A stretch of DNA of 64,000 nt from Oasisia sp. SBJ-2009 (lineage: Eukaryota; Annelida; Polychaeta; Sabellida; Siboglinidae). Location of the stretch: NCBI GenBank assembly GCA_964017155.1, contig OZ024861.1, positions 15,699,226 through 15,763,225 of the forward strand, given 5' to 3'. The position numbers and the translations under genes were made by a program. Numbering within the stretch: the stretch's first letter is position 1; the number at the start of each line of letters is the position of its first letter. A model generated the notes under the pieces. The model was not told where the DNA came from. It saw only the letters and a list, made by a program, of their open reading frames with translations, and did not search any database. Below are positions 35,285 through 45,664 of the stretch, piece by piece.

Positions 35285-35850
35285 GCCACCTTAAGCTTAC
35301 ACTCCTTCCCATGTTTAAGAACAAGTTTAAGCTCACACTCCTTCCCATGTTTAAGAACAAGTTTAAGCTTACACTCCTTCCCATGTTTAAGAACAAGTTT
35401 AAGCTTACACTCCTTCCCATGTTTAAGAACAAGTGTAAGCTTACACTCCTTCCCATGTTTAAGAACAAGTGTAAGCTTTCACTCCTTCCCATGTTTAAGA
35501 ACAAGTTTAAGCTTACACTCCTTCCCATGTTTAAGAACAAGTGTAAGCTTACACTCCTTCCCATGTTTAAGAACAAGTGTAAGCTTTCACTCCTTCCCAT
35601 GTTTAAGAACAAGTTTAAGCTTACACTCCTTCCCATGTTTAAGAACAAGTTTAAGCTTACACTCCTTCCCATGTTTAAGAACAAGTGTAAGCTTTCACTC
35701 CTTCCCATGTTTAAGAACAAGTTTAAGCTTACACTCCTTCCCATGTTTAAGAACAAGTTTAAGGTTACACTCCTTCCCATGTTTAAGAACAAGTTTAAGC
35801 TTTCACTCCTTCCCATGTTTAAGAACAAGTGTAAGCTTTCACTCCTTCCT
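35285..35850. repeat. 36-bp minisatellite, about 15 copies, INPP5B intron 14
   Basis: The unit reads FKLTLLPMFKNK on plus. In gene sense most units include GTGTAAGCTT, which contains a donor-like GTAAGC. It ends about 5 bases from the exon 14 donor. Confidence 0.97.
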
Positions 35851-35856
35851 CCCTAC

Positions 35857-35966
35857 CTCGTGTCCCAGACGTCTGTCCCTGTGTTGTATTTGTAGGTTGG
35901 GATGAACGTGATTTTTCCTTCGTTGTAGTCGAGGAAGACTTTGTTCGCAGCTTTCTGGCGATAAAG
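35857..35966 (-). CDS. INPP5B: INPP5B exon 14 (5-phosphatase)
   Basis: 110 bp, encoding LYRQKAANKVFLDYNEGKI then TFIPTYKYNTGTDVWDT. It is equivalent to the NEGxIxFxPTYKYD segment before the PAWCDR motif. Donor GTAGGG begins only a few bases from a 36-bp tandem array in the intron. Confidence 0.97.
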
Positions 35967-36082
35967 CTGCACACAACGTTTATACGAATTAGTACCGGTG
36001 AATTTTCAGTTCAGCTAAACTTCACTTGCAGCGAGCGAGGTTGTCTGACCTTTTACTGGGTCATCCAGGGGTGGTAATCATT

Positions 36083-36300
36083 AGCAGGAAATGCAATGAA
36101 TCTGTTTTACTTGGGCCCAGTTTCTAGTCGGGGATGTAGGAAACATACATCTAAACAGTCATTTGCTTTAAAGTTTGATTTTGATGTACTGAATCTGTTG
36201 TACTTTGGCCCAGGAAGTGCACTGAATCTGTTGTACTTTGGCCCAGTTTCTAGTCGTGAATGTAGGAAACATCCGTCTAAACAGTCATTTGCTGATAGTG
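36083..36300. repeat. Imperfect tandem duplication, INPP5B intron 13
   Basis: The block AATCTGTTGTACTTTGGCCC ... GTAGGAAACAT ... AAACAGTCATTTGC is present twice, with a third partial copy between. Confidence 0.8.
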
Positions 36301-36817
36301 ACACCTGTATTTAGAATCATATCCAACAGCACCAGTTTTGTGTCAATTTGAAACTGTTATGCACACATCTTTAAAACAACATACATTGTTTCAGGCTTAT
36401 TACGGACAATCTGACGGCATGAGTTATTCTTGAACTAAGAACACACCATTTAAACTGAGAATCTGACACATTCCGTTATAATTATGCATAAATTTAATAA
36501 ATTCAACATTATTAATATCAGCATAACTTCTTCAACACACATGTGTGGGAAGAGAAAGCACATACAAAATATTTACAAATTGCAAAAACTAACACATTGT
36601 AAATTAACACTAAAATTATATTACAAATGAGATAAACCAGATAATACTGATGAGAAATTCAATGTCATAAACTTATAGATTGCATTCGAGAACTAAATAC
36701 ATGTAAGTATTCCAATAAATAACATAACAAATGTGTTGTACGTTTCCTCTAAAGGTTGAGAAATATACAAATATATAAATATATACAGCTAGGTAATATG
36801 ATTGGTATATTCAGTAC

Positions 36818-36929
36818 CTGGTCGTGCTCAAGGAGTTTGTCTATTTGTCCCCTCTGAATGAGACGTTTTGCAGTTTCACCTTCAATATCACTCAGTCGAT
36901 AATTTAAATCACCAATCCAGAAGACGACG
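36818..36929 (-). CDS. INPP5B: INPP5B exon 13 (5-phosphatase, WIGDLNYR)
   Basis: 112 bp, encoding VVFWIGDLNYRLSDIEGE through RGQIDKLLEHDQ. The WxGDxNYR motif supplies the catalytic Asp and Asn that define inositol 5-phosphatases. Donor GTACTG; ends in phase 0. Confidence 0.98.
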
Positions 36930-36977
36930 CTACAAAGAAGCATCACATTTATGACTCTGTTATTTTCACTGAACGTC

Positions 36978-37525
36978 ATGGTAAAAAGACACAGGTTAGC
37001 TGTTATAGAGCTTGTATGTAGTAGTCCCTACGACTGCTCTAATCATATCTCAGGGTCCATACACACCTGGACATTTGAAATTCAAGGTTATTCAAGACTT
37101 TTCAAGGCTATTTGAAAAGGAAATTCAAGACTGTTTTAACAACATATGTACTTTTAAGTGCAGTAATTATAATTAACATTAAAATGTTTACTCAACTAAG
37201 AGAACAATGGTGCCGACCACAATGAAATGCCGATTGCCCAATGTGCACATGATTTAATTTTGTGCATAGGTTTTTCCTTTTCTGGCTGTTATTTGCCACA
37301 ACAATTTAGTCTAAACACTATTTTACTGACCACAATTAAATTCAAGACTTTTCAAGACTACTTTGTAAAATTCAAGGATTTCAAGGCTTTGAATTTGGTC
37401 CAATCAAATTCAAGGCTTTTCAAGACTTTCAAGGCCCCGTACGGACCCTGCTCATGGTAAAAAGACACAGAGAAGCTGATATAAAGCTTGTATGTAGTAG
37501 TCACTATGACTGCTCTAAGTGTATC
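36978..37525. repeat. Direct repeats of about 70 bp flanking a hAT-like MITE
   Basis: CATGGTAAAAAGACACAG...GTAGTAGTC...GACTGCTCTAA occurs at 36979-37044 and again at 37454-37520, with the MITE in between. Confidence 0.85.
37051..37450. mobile_element. hAT-like MITE, family M7, copy 1
   Basis: The ends CAGGGTCCATACAC and GTACGGACCCTG are inverted. The interior is rich in TTCAAGACTTTTCAAG. No coding capacity. A second copy is at 41398-41841. Confidence 0.88.
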
Positions 37526-37739
37526 TTTTGACAGGCCTGTTCATTCAAACATCATGATTTCTATAAACGAGAACAAAAACAAGATGTTTATTTTCTGATC
37601 CCAATAACTATGTACCCCTGGGTACATGAATTAAAAATCATCAGGTGAATATAAACAAAACGTCATCTAAGAAATTTAAAACAGAACTGTGAAAATTCCA
37701 GAATTACACTATTTCCAAGACTATAAGATGAGCACTTAC

Positions 37740-37810
37740 TCGTGACTAGAGATTGTCAAGGGCGGCGATGTGTTGCCCAGGTTCAGCTTTGAGCTGATGT
37801 CCCGGAAATC
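37740..37810 (-). CDS. INPP5B: INPP5B exon 12 (5-phosphatase)
   Basis: 71 bp, encoding DFRDISSKLNLGNTSPPLTI then SSH and the first two bases of Asp. It matches the RDI..LTISNHD segment of INPP5B. Acceptor TTTGTAG, donor GTAAGT. Confidence 0.95.
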
Positions 37811-38149
37811 CTACAAAGGATGACACGCTGACTGTCATCAAGTTGACATATACTGTATGTATGAAAGTGTCTGCGTCATGCGACTTCTCTTAATTAAATA
37901 CTTCGCGTCCCAGGCACAGTTTCGACTGAACATGTGACGATAGTTTGTGAGTACTCAAAACTACGTAATATTCCTTAGAAGTTGAGTTGGCGGTGTTTGT
38001 AACTGGGAACAATCACAGAAAAGACACGTAGTGTTATACAAAATGATGACTCTATGTCGTGTAATTTCGGCCAAAAATCTGGTGATAATATTTCTTAAAA
38101 CCACTTTTCCAGTCACATTAAGGTGATATCTGGAACTGTATGTCATTGT

Positions 38150-38835
38150 CACACGGTGTCACCCAGTGTCAGAGTCGTGAGACAACACTGTCATTCATGT
38201 TGTTTCTGTGCAATCATTGTCATTCGGTGTCACATATGTCTGTGTCTTTCAGCGACATTATCATCATGTCGGTATTATCCCATATCACTGTCATACTGTG
38301 TCACTGCCATCATGTGTCACTGACACCCTGCATATATCACCCAATGTCAGTGTCACCCACCCTGTGTCAGTGTCACCCTGTGCCTGTGTCGCTATGTCAG
38401 TGTCACCCGGTGTCAGCGTCAATGTGTCAGTGTCACCCTGTGTCAGTGTTGCTCTATGTCATTTTCGCTATGTGTCAGTGTTACCCTGTGTCTGTGTCAC
38501 TATGTCAGCGTCACTGTAAGTGTCACCCTGTGTCAGTGTTGCTCTGTGTCATTGTCATTATGTGTCAGTGTTACCCAGTGTCTGTGTCACTGTGCCAGTG
38601 TCAGTGTCACCCTGTGTCAGTGTCGCCCTATGTCACTGTCACTATGTGTCAGTGTTACCCTGTGCCTATGTCACTGTGTCAGTCTCACCCTATGTCATTG
38701 TCACTATGTGTCAGTGTTACCCTATCACACTGTGTCAGTGTCACCCTGAGCCTGTGTCACTATGTCACTATCACTGTGCCTGTGTTACTGTCTGTGCCTG
38801 TGTCATTGTGTCAGTGTCACCGTGTGTCACCTGGT
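38150..38835. repeat. Degenerate TGTCAGTGTCACCC minisatellite, INPP5B intron 11
   Basis: Imperfect units of 12-15 bp (TGTGTCAGTGTCACCCTG and variants), running up to and including the donor of exon 11. Confidence 0.92.
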
Positions 38836-38938
38836 TGCGGCGTTCGTACTCCTCCGTGTGTGCAGCGAGGTGAGAGTTGACAAAACAAAGAGTCGTGTCA
38901 TGAAGCTGGAAGCGCACTGCCACACCCCCCTTGTTACC
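38831..38938 (-). CDS. INPP5B: INPP5B exon 11 (5-phosphatase, NSHLAAH)
   Basis: 108 bp, 36 codons in phase 0. It encodes [20 protein letters not shown], then [16 protein letters not shown]. The His and Asn of NSHLAAH are active-site residues in the family. Donor GTGACA is non-optimal and is identical to the unit of the TGTCAC-rich array that begins immediately downstream. Confidence 0.97.
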
Positions 38939-39254
38939 CTGAAACACACCAACCAATCAGCAGTGAGCTCCACTCAACCCTCAGCACCAGCACCACCACC
39001 ACTCCACTGTAGTTCTGCCTGCCCCTACACACCACTTCTTCTCACACCAGGATGTCCACTCAAAGTTGAATATGAACCATTCAAATTTTTGTAATAACTG
39101 ACCAATTAATTTTACACCATATCAATACCTATGGGTGTTTAATAAACTGTCACCAACAATAAAATACCATTATCCTTGCTTATCTTGCACTTAACAATCA
39201 GAACGTGTGGAGTAGTGACTTACTTAACCAGCATTCCACGATTCAAACACCTAC

Positions 39255-39371
39255 CATCATTCCCATGATGCCTGTGCCAATGGTACCAGCACGCATGCCG
39301 CGGATGTTGTTGCTGATGTTTTTTCTCACAAACACAACCAGCATCATTCCCACGAGTCGAACCAGCCTCAG
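39255..39371 (-). CDS. INPP5B: INPP5B exon 10 (5-phosphatase core)
   Basis: 117 bp, 39 codons in phase 0. It encodes LRLVRLVGMMLVVFVRKN and GTIGTGIMGMM. This corresponds to the LVRLVGIMLL and ETVGTGIMGRM segments of vertebrate homologues; the Val of TVGTG is Ile here. Acceptor GTTACAG, donor GTAGGT. Confidence 0.97.
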
Positions 39372-39737
39372 CTGTAACACAGCCATGGGTCGGAGTCAGG
39401 CATACATCGACTGTTGGCATCTCGATAAGTACCAAAATATAACTTATTTGCTAGGCTAGCACTGCCGATTGATTGCCAATTGTGTCATGGGCAAAACGGT
39501 TTGCAATTTGGGGAAAATAAATTAAAACCCTTAGCCAGGTTGGCGAAACTTTATTTTGATGGTTATTAATGTTATCAGCAGTACATGACTGCAATATTCA
39601 CTGCCCAGCTCTGCTTAAATTGGCTAAATGATTGCATATCCAACCAACCCAAATAACCAGTCAGCGTGACATGCCCAGCAGGATAAACAAATTGGCGTAT
39701 TGTGAAAATGGGTGCAGAGTGAAGTGACGTAACCCAC

Positions 39738-39852
39738 CAGTTTGTACTGAGCCTTGCTGTGGAGTGAGTCCCGTATCTTCTTGTACCATTCATCCTCCCG
39801 GGCGGAGTCGGTGAAGATGTATGCGTTCTTACTGAGGTCCAGCTCCTGAAAC
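39738..39852 (-). CDS. INPP5B: INPP5B exon 9 (5-phosphatase, GFQELD)
   Basis: 115 bp. The split codon GG/G completes Gly of GFQELDLSKNAY. The Glu of FQELD is the conserved metal ligand in this superfamily. It continues through REDEWYKKIRDSLHSKAQYK as in INPP5B. Donor GTGGGT. Confidence 0.97.
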
Positions 39853-39904
39853 CTGTCACACCAGCAACATCAGTACAACATATGGCAACCAAAATGATAG
39901 CAAA

Positions 39905-40080
39905 ACCTAGGAATATTAGTTATGAAATACATCTAAAAGTAAAAGAATGTGGTTTAACAACACTATAAACCAGAAGATTGAGAAGAGATCAGATTGAGGT
40001 GTTTAAAATATTGAATTGGTATGAAAATATTGACAGAAATATTGTTTTCAGAGGATCAAAAGAAGCACATTCCTAATGTT
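39905..40080 (+). mobile_element. Decayed LINE fragment (family L3), INPP5B intron 8
   Basis: Shares GGAATATTAGTTATGAAAT and GAGATCAGATTGAGGTGTTT with the LINE at 54856-55262; frames are broken. Confidence 0.75.
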
Positions 40081-40469
40081 TTCTTTTTCAATCACATCTT
40101 ACGGCACAGTTTAGGTGCGTCTGATTCATCTGTGATTTTGAAGTGTACAGCAGCTAGCATTGTAGAATGACAGTTGCTGTTCGTGTTGAAAATGTAATTT
40201 TAATTAAATTCACCACCAACAAATACATTACACTAGTCTAATAAATAAATTAATTATAACCCTATATGATAAGTTTACCACAATTTACAAACTGTCTTAT
40301 TCACTTATTATAATTCATTATAAGACAGTTATACTATAATATTCTAATTAACTAACAGTGGGATAACGTCATCACAGAGACGGGTGCTACACTCCCACAA
40401 GGATAATTGGGAAGGAGAAGAAGGTTGTCATTGAGTCCCCTGTGTCCACCCACCATAGCTTTATGCCGA

Positions 40470-40560
40470 GACCTGTCCACCCATCATTTGGACGGGTTAA
40501 AACGAATATGGACAGGTAGAAATATGGGTGGACGGGTATAAAAATGAAGGAGCAAAAAAG
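40470..40560. repeat. Dispersed repeat with GACCTGTCCACCCATC
   Basis: Second copy of the block at 20741-20860. Confidence 0.6.
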
Positions 40561-40780
40561 TCTTCCAAAACCATAGATATTGTTAGTTGTGCCTTGAAAG
40601 TGAGTGTAAATGGTGTCACATGTGTGTTTGTAGTCCTTTTCGGGTAAAAAAAATGCATTTAACGTTTGTGAACTGGCTTAACAGTTAACTCCACATATCC
40701 ACCAAAACAGGTGTGACTGGCAATAATTTCATCTTGCATAAAGCCCTGCCACTATCATTGAGTCCCCTGTGTTCACTCAC

Positions 40781-40888
40781 CCAATGACGTAGATGTCCGG
40801 TGGCTCCGAGTCCTCTCTTGGTTGTAGCCAGTGATGGAGACTCCCAGTTGGAGCCTGACCATTCACGTTCCATGTTCCACAGAACACC
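40781..40888 (-). CDS. INPP5B: INPP5B exon 8 (5-phosphatase motif 1)
   Basis: 108 bp, encoding [13 protein letters not shown] and [15 protein letters not shown] is the first conserved motif of the Mg2+-dependent 5-phosphatase fold; its Asn contributes to metal/phosphate binding in the family. Acceptor GTGTCAG, donor GTGAGT; phase 2 in and 2 out. Confidence 0.97.
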
Positions 40889-41213
40889 CTGACACGAGAA
40901 CAACAAGTTCTGTATTGAAAATGTTCCAAGGTTTACCTCCTTTCACACCTGATAGGCCAGTTCGTTCCAAACAACATCAATCATATTGTATTTTTTCTGG
41001 CTTTGGGCAGCGATAGTGACGTAATATTTTTGTATGTATCAAATAACGACAGTCCAAACATTAAACTGAATTTCAAATTATTTGCCTTATCATTATGAAA
41101 TCTATTTTACATTATTTATTGTACATCTAAGGGATTTGTTTTGCATTTACTTTTTAAAAACGTTTCCGTTAATTTATAATGTATCAAGATAATAACAACA
41201 GCTCGTAGTAAAC

Positions 41214-41372
41214 CTGTAAGTTTTGATTTCTGTGAATTCCTCCTCTCGTGCTTTCATGATCAGCTGGACGAGAGTCTCACGGTCGGTGAGTTCCGCACCA
41301 GGTGAAGGGAGCATGCTTTGTCTGACGACATCATCAGAGTCGTCAAGGTCGTCGAGGTTCTTCTCGTAACTC
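41214..41372 (-). CDS. INPP5B: INPP5B exon 7 (linker leading into 5-phosphatase)
   Basis: 159 bp, encoding SYEKNLDDLDDSDDVVRQSM then ELTDRETLVQLIMKAREEEF and TEIKTYR. The last part matches the segment of INPP5B/OCRL just before the catalytic domain (a helix ending ..EYTxIQxFR). Donor GTTTAC is weak but the codon split AG/G restores Arg in frame with exon 8. Confidence 0.93.
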
Positions 41373-41397
41373 CTGCAAAATTACACTGTGAGTAAAC

Positions 41398-41841
41398 CAG
41401 GGTCCGTACACATCTGGACATTTGAAATGCAAGGCTATTCAAGACTGGCTATTTGACAAAAAATTCTAGACTGTTTTAATGACATCTGTACTTTTAATCG
41501 CAGTAAATTAACATTGTAAACATCAATCCAAATTAATCGCATCACACTGGACCAAGTTATTTTACTTGACTAAGAACAAAATGGTGCAACCATGATGAAA
41601 TACTGATTGCCCAATGAGCACGAGTTATTTTTGTGCGTTGGCTTTCCCTTCCACTTGACTGCCACTGGCCCCCATCTGTTAGTTCGTCACGACAATTGAG
41701 TCAAAAAATATTTTATTTACCACAATTTCATTCAAGACTTTTCAAGACTACTTTATAAAATTCAAGGATTTCAAGGCCTTGAATTTGGTCCAATCAAATT
41801 TCAAGGCTTTTCAAGACTTTCAATGCCCCGTACGGACCCTG
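41398..41841. mobile_element. hAT-like MITE, family M7, copy 2
   Basis: CAGGGTCCGTACAC and CCCCGTACGGACCCTG are mirrored ends; the interior matches 37051-37450. Inserted in INPP5B intron 6, 25 bases upstream of the exon 7 acceptor. Confidence 0.9.
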
Positions 41842-42244
41842 ACTGTGACACTCACAGAACTTAAATGTTTCAGTGGGTTTACAGTGAGTTGGTCATCATG
41901 AATGAAATGTGGTTTGGTGAGCATATTTATCGTAATCACCGAATTGGCATTTTATCTGATTATTCATATGAGATGACCAGAAACACAGCTACACTGTATT
42001 AGATGGCTGGCTCGTTCCTGTAATTACACGTTGCCCATTTAGAATTTAGCTAATATTCATCGAAAGCTAATTTTGAAGTGTAAAAATTCAGGGCATGAAT
42101 TCACAGGTTTTTATTTTAATCAATATTTTAACTATTTGGGACGACTTTTCGCTTACCATTCAAGATATGTTCATAATTAATTATTCACTTTAAAAAGCTC
42201 CTCAATGCAGTTTTTGACTAGACTTACCAAGGCCTGTAATCAGT

Positions 42245-42335
42245 AGCACCCGCTGGTGAATGAGGAGGCGCCCCCTGGTGAATGAGGAGGCGCCCCCTGG
42301 TGAATGAGGAGGCGCCCCCTGGTGAATGAGGTGTG
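42245..42335. repeat. 22-bp tandem repeat, 4 copies
   Basis: The unit GGCGCCCCCTGGTGAATGAG plus GA. GC-rich, in intron 6. Confidence 0.92.
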
Positions 42336-42405
42336 GAACAGAAGGAAGGGGAACAGCTAAGGAAGAACGCAAACCCCTTAGAGGGGATTGTAGACGGATA
42401 TATAA

Positions 42406-42748
42406 CAGATAAGTTCTGATGTAGAGCAGATTCCAGTCCTCAGGACTGTTCAAAGTGCTTAGTCTTTGCTTCCCTGACAGAAAGCATAGGGAACAGACCT
42501 GTTCAATCAAACACTGTCTCAACTTCTCTAGGAAGCATTCAGCCATATGCTACAATTAATGCGCGAAGGCGGCTCGTACACACATCCACCACTATATATA
42601 GCCAGGTACTCATTTATACAGCTAAGTGAACTGGAGCAATGTAGAGTGAAAAAACTTGCCCAAGGTTTTAACACCACAGCACAGGATTCGAACCCGGGTT
42701 CTCTTAGTCGAGAACCCGAAGCTCTACCCCTGAGCCATTGCGCTCTAC
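42406..42748 (-). mobile_element. tRNA-derived SINE, family S1, copy C
   Basis: B box GGTTCGAATCC and A box at 42680-42748; a diverged tail at 42410-42470. Confidence 0.88.
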
Positions 42749-43065
42749 AAGGAAGACGGCCATTGAGATGGAAACAGCGTAAGGAGATTTGGTATGATGG
42801 TGACAGGAGTGGAACAAGAAATTGGGGGTGGCAACAAGAGTCAGAGGATGTAGACAGGCAGTCAAACTGGATTGGTGGTGGGAGAGCGTAAAAGGGAGGG
42901 TTCGTACTGAATTTAACCCTACTGCAGAGAACAGAAGCCTGTTTGTTTATGAATCAAAATGTGTGTGCACAATGAAAAACTCTCCCATGCCTATCTCCGG
43001 GGTTTAACAGATTGCTATCAGGACCCGTAGAAAAGACAGTTTACCATTAACGTGTGCCAGAGATG

Positions 43066-44440
43066 GAGCGAGTACAATACAAATGTACTCGATTACGAGT
43101 ACGATTACTTTGAACATGCATGAGTACGAGTACTCAGAAAACAAATGTACTCGAGTATGATTACTTTAGAATGTACTCGAGTACGAGTACGATTACATTA
43201 GAATGTAATCATGATTACTTTCACGATTACATTAATGGATATCCTGTTTCTACCGTAAAGGCGACCTCCATGGAATCTGGTGTCATTCTTTTTCTGTTGC
43301 TGTGCCAATATCTAGTGTTCTAACTGATTACTGCTAACTGTTATCCGCTATCCAGATGTTATTATTATTAATAATAATGGTGAAACAATGATCAGTAGTG
43401 TCATAGAATTATAAATTCATGGCTTCAGATAAAACTGCTTAGTGAAAGGATCTAGGAATAGCTAGCGAATGACTTGACTGTGCTGTGATGGCAGGCCGGT
43501 GTACTCGGCAGGCCAGCTATGGTATGCACGCACATCAGGCATGCATACACATACACACACAAAGGGTACAGTACCAGTTGCAATTGTGTTCTCAGAGAAG
43601 GATTGGGGACAGATAATTTAATTTATGGTTTCTGAATCAAATACAAATATGATACATTTAAGAATTTCAAATGTCCCCTTTTAAATGTCAAATACACATG
43701 ATCAAATATAAATTATACAATAACAACATTTCAAATCCTAGGTATCATATTAGCAATAATATCCAATTCAAATATGTCATATATCAGATGGGACAAACAG
43801 AATAGTTGGGGATTTAGACAGGTTTACAGTTTACATTTAAACATAATGGACAGGGATTTAGCAGCTAACTGCCCAGTCATTCATGCCATACTGACAGAGC
43901 AAACAGTACAGGTGGGGCAAGGCTTCTAAAATTACAAAGCAAGATGTTAGGGGATGTTTATCTCCTGCAGTGCTTCCCAGGGACTGTCACAATATAACTT
44001 GTACTTTGTACTAAGCAGGAGGGTGAGGAGATGTGGCTTCTCTGGGAAGAGAAGGTATTAATTAGGGAAATCTGACTGAATATTTATTTAACTGAAACGG
44101 TCAACAGTAATAGAAAATGAATACCTCGATTATTATTACATTTATTATATTACTTCTAATATTACCATTTTTATCTGTCTAATATATTTGCTTGCAACTG
44201 TCCATATGAAAAAATGTAATTGTGACAAGTAATCATGAGTACGATTACTTTGGTAATGTACTCGAGTACAAGTACGATTACTTTGCTGCGTACTCGAGTA
44301 CGAGTACTCAAAAAGTACTCGTCCTCGAGTACAAGTACGAGTACGAGTACGAGTACGAGTACGAGTACGAGTACGAGTACGAGTACGAGTACGAGTACGA
44401 GTACGAGTACACAAGTACGATTACTCCATCTCTGCAGCGT
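43066..44440. mobile_element. Foldback element with (GAGTAC)n arms
   Basis: CAGAGATGGAG at the left and CTCCATCTCTG at the right are inverted. Both arms are built of GAGTAC/GATTACTTT motifs (43075-43225; 44230-44430), the right one expanded to a pure (GAGTAC)n run at 44330-44408. CAGAGATGG ends resemble hAT termini. No transposase. Confidence 0.7.
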
Positions 44441-44494
44441 TAAGGCAATGGCATGATACGGTATAAGCTCATTCACAAACATTCCCTTACGTAC

Positions 44495-44606
44495 CGTTTT
44501 ATAGCATCCTCTATTTCTGACATCCTTGTCTGGCCACACCCATCGGAGAAGGACCCAGAATCAGAGAAGTCCTGCAATGACTTACTGCGGGCCATACTGC
44601 CCTCAC
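44495..44606 (-). CDS. INPP5B: INPP5B exon 6 (serine-rich linker)
   Basis: 112 bp, encoding EGSMARSKSLQDFSDSGSFS and a C-terminal RMSEIEDAIKR stretch. The serine-rich start suggests a phosphorylatable linker (inference). Phase 1 in, 2 out; acceptor ATGCAG, donor GTACGTAAG. A truncated LINE tail and a (TACTG)n array lie in the intron upstream, a foldback repeat in the one downstream. Confidence 0.85.
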
Positions 44607-44734
44607 CTGCATGGAACAAACAGGTGATAGTTTGACTTCTACAGAAAATATAATCTGTAAATTTATATTAGTGCTTCATATTTGATAAATCGCTCGCCTA
44701 AATGCGGAATAATTTGAGGGAATGATTTTTACTT

Positions 44735-44943
44735 CTTTTTTATCTACCAGCTGGCGTTCTATGTTATCCGCATGGATATCACAGAATTTCCTATTTGGGA
44801 CTATTAAAGGTTATTGTATTGTATTGTACTGTACTGTACTGTACTGTACTGTACTGTACTGTACTGTACTGTACTGTACTGTACTGTACTGTACTGTACT
44901 GTACTGTACTGTACTGTACTGTACTGTACTGTACTGTACTGTA
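44735..44943 (+). mobile_element. LINE tail followed by (TACTG)n array, INPP5B intron 5
   Basis: TCACAGAATTTCCTATTTGG and GACTATTAAAGGTTATTGTA resemble the 3' end of the LINE at 48144-49110. The TTGTA tail continues into about 25 pure TACTG units. Confidence 0.8.
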
Positions 44944-45076
44944 TATATCAAACAAAAGCATGTGTGTGTTAAAGTAGCACCGTAATATACAAGTAGCGTA
45001 GTAATGCCTGTGCACCATTCATCCACACAGAACTCACAGAGAACATGAGACTGACACAGTCTGCTCACGTCAGTAC

Positions 45077-45238
45077 CTGTCAATGCATCTTCTTGTTTGA
45101 CCGATGCGAAGGGGTCAAAGATGTCGTCCAGAAATGGGTTGACCGTCGCCTTCACAGGGACCTTCACAGGGACTTCAGAGTATTTCTCCAACCACGCAGA
45201 ACTTGACACGATGCCAAATCCTGCATTCTGCGACTCCA
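45077..45238 (-). CDS. INPP5B: INPP5B exon 5 (linker with endocytic motifs)
   Basis: 162 bp, phase 1 in and 1 out. It encodes a linker including NPFLDDIFDPFASVK. NPF is an EH-domain ligand and DPF an AP-2 alpha-ear ligand; OCRL carries different clathrin/AP-2 motifs in the same inter-domain linker. Acceptor TGACAG, donor GTACTG. Confidence 0.9.
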
Positions 45239-45664
45239 CTGTCAGAAGAATGAAAACAATTTTATTAATAAATTCCTTTCTCATAAATACAAAGGTCATC
45301 ATTACACAGGGATGCCATCCGATGTAAAACAATTTTCTTGTGATCTACAATTCTGATGACTAGATGATGACACAAACACATGTATGTACATACACAAACA
45401 TACAAATGACATGTACGATAGTTCAGATCTGATAACCACATACATTTAATTATGACTTAAATTATTTTATGACATTGCATGATTGCAACATTCACAACAT
45501 TCCATTTTAAATTGCGTTACACCCATATTAATATTCACAAAATGGAAATATACAGTTTAAAAAGATCCTGAAATAAAAACTATATCTCATTACCCCTTAG
45601 GGATGCCATTTCATGTAAATGAAATGAGTTCAGACATTTGGCCAAAAGCTGCTACACCTCCTAC

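Noticed and set aside
35217..35895. Two ORFs of 203 and 221 codons with 12-residue repeats
   Set aside because: Produced by the 36-bp array in intron 14.
38140..38880. 246-codon plus ORF rich in Cys/Val/Ser
   Set aside because: Degenerate TGTCAC repeat in intron 11, antisense to exon 11.
42400..42900. Plus and minus ORFs at 42202-42891
   Set aside because: Overlap the SINE S1 copy C and a short GC-rich tandem repeat; no family signal.
44811..45332. 173-codon minus ORF
   Set aside because: Only its middle part (exon 5 of INPP5B) is coding; the rest is intron and (TACTG)n.
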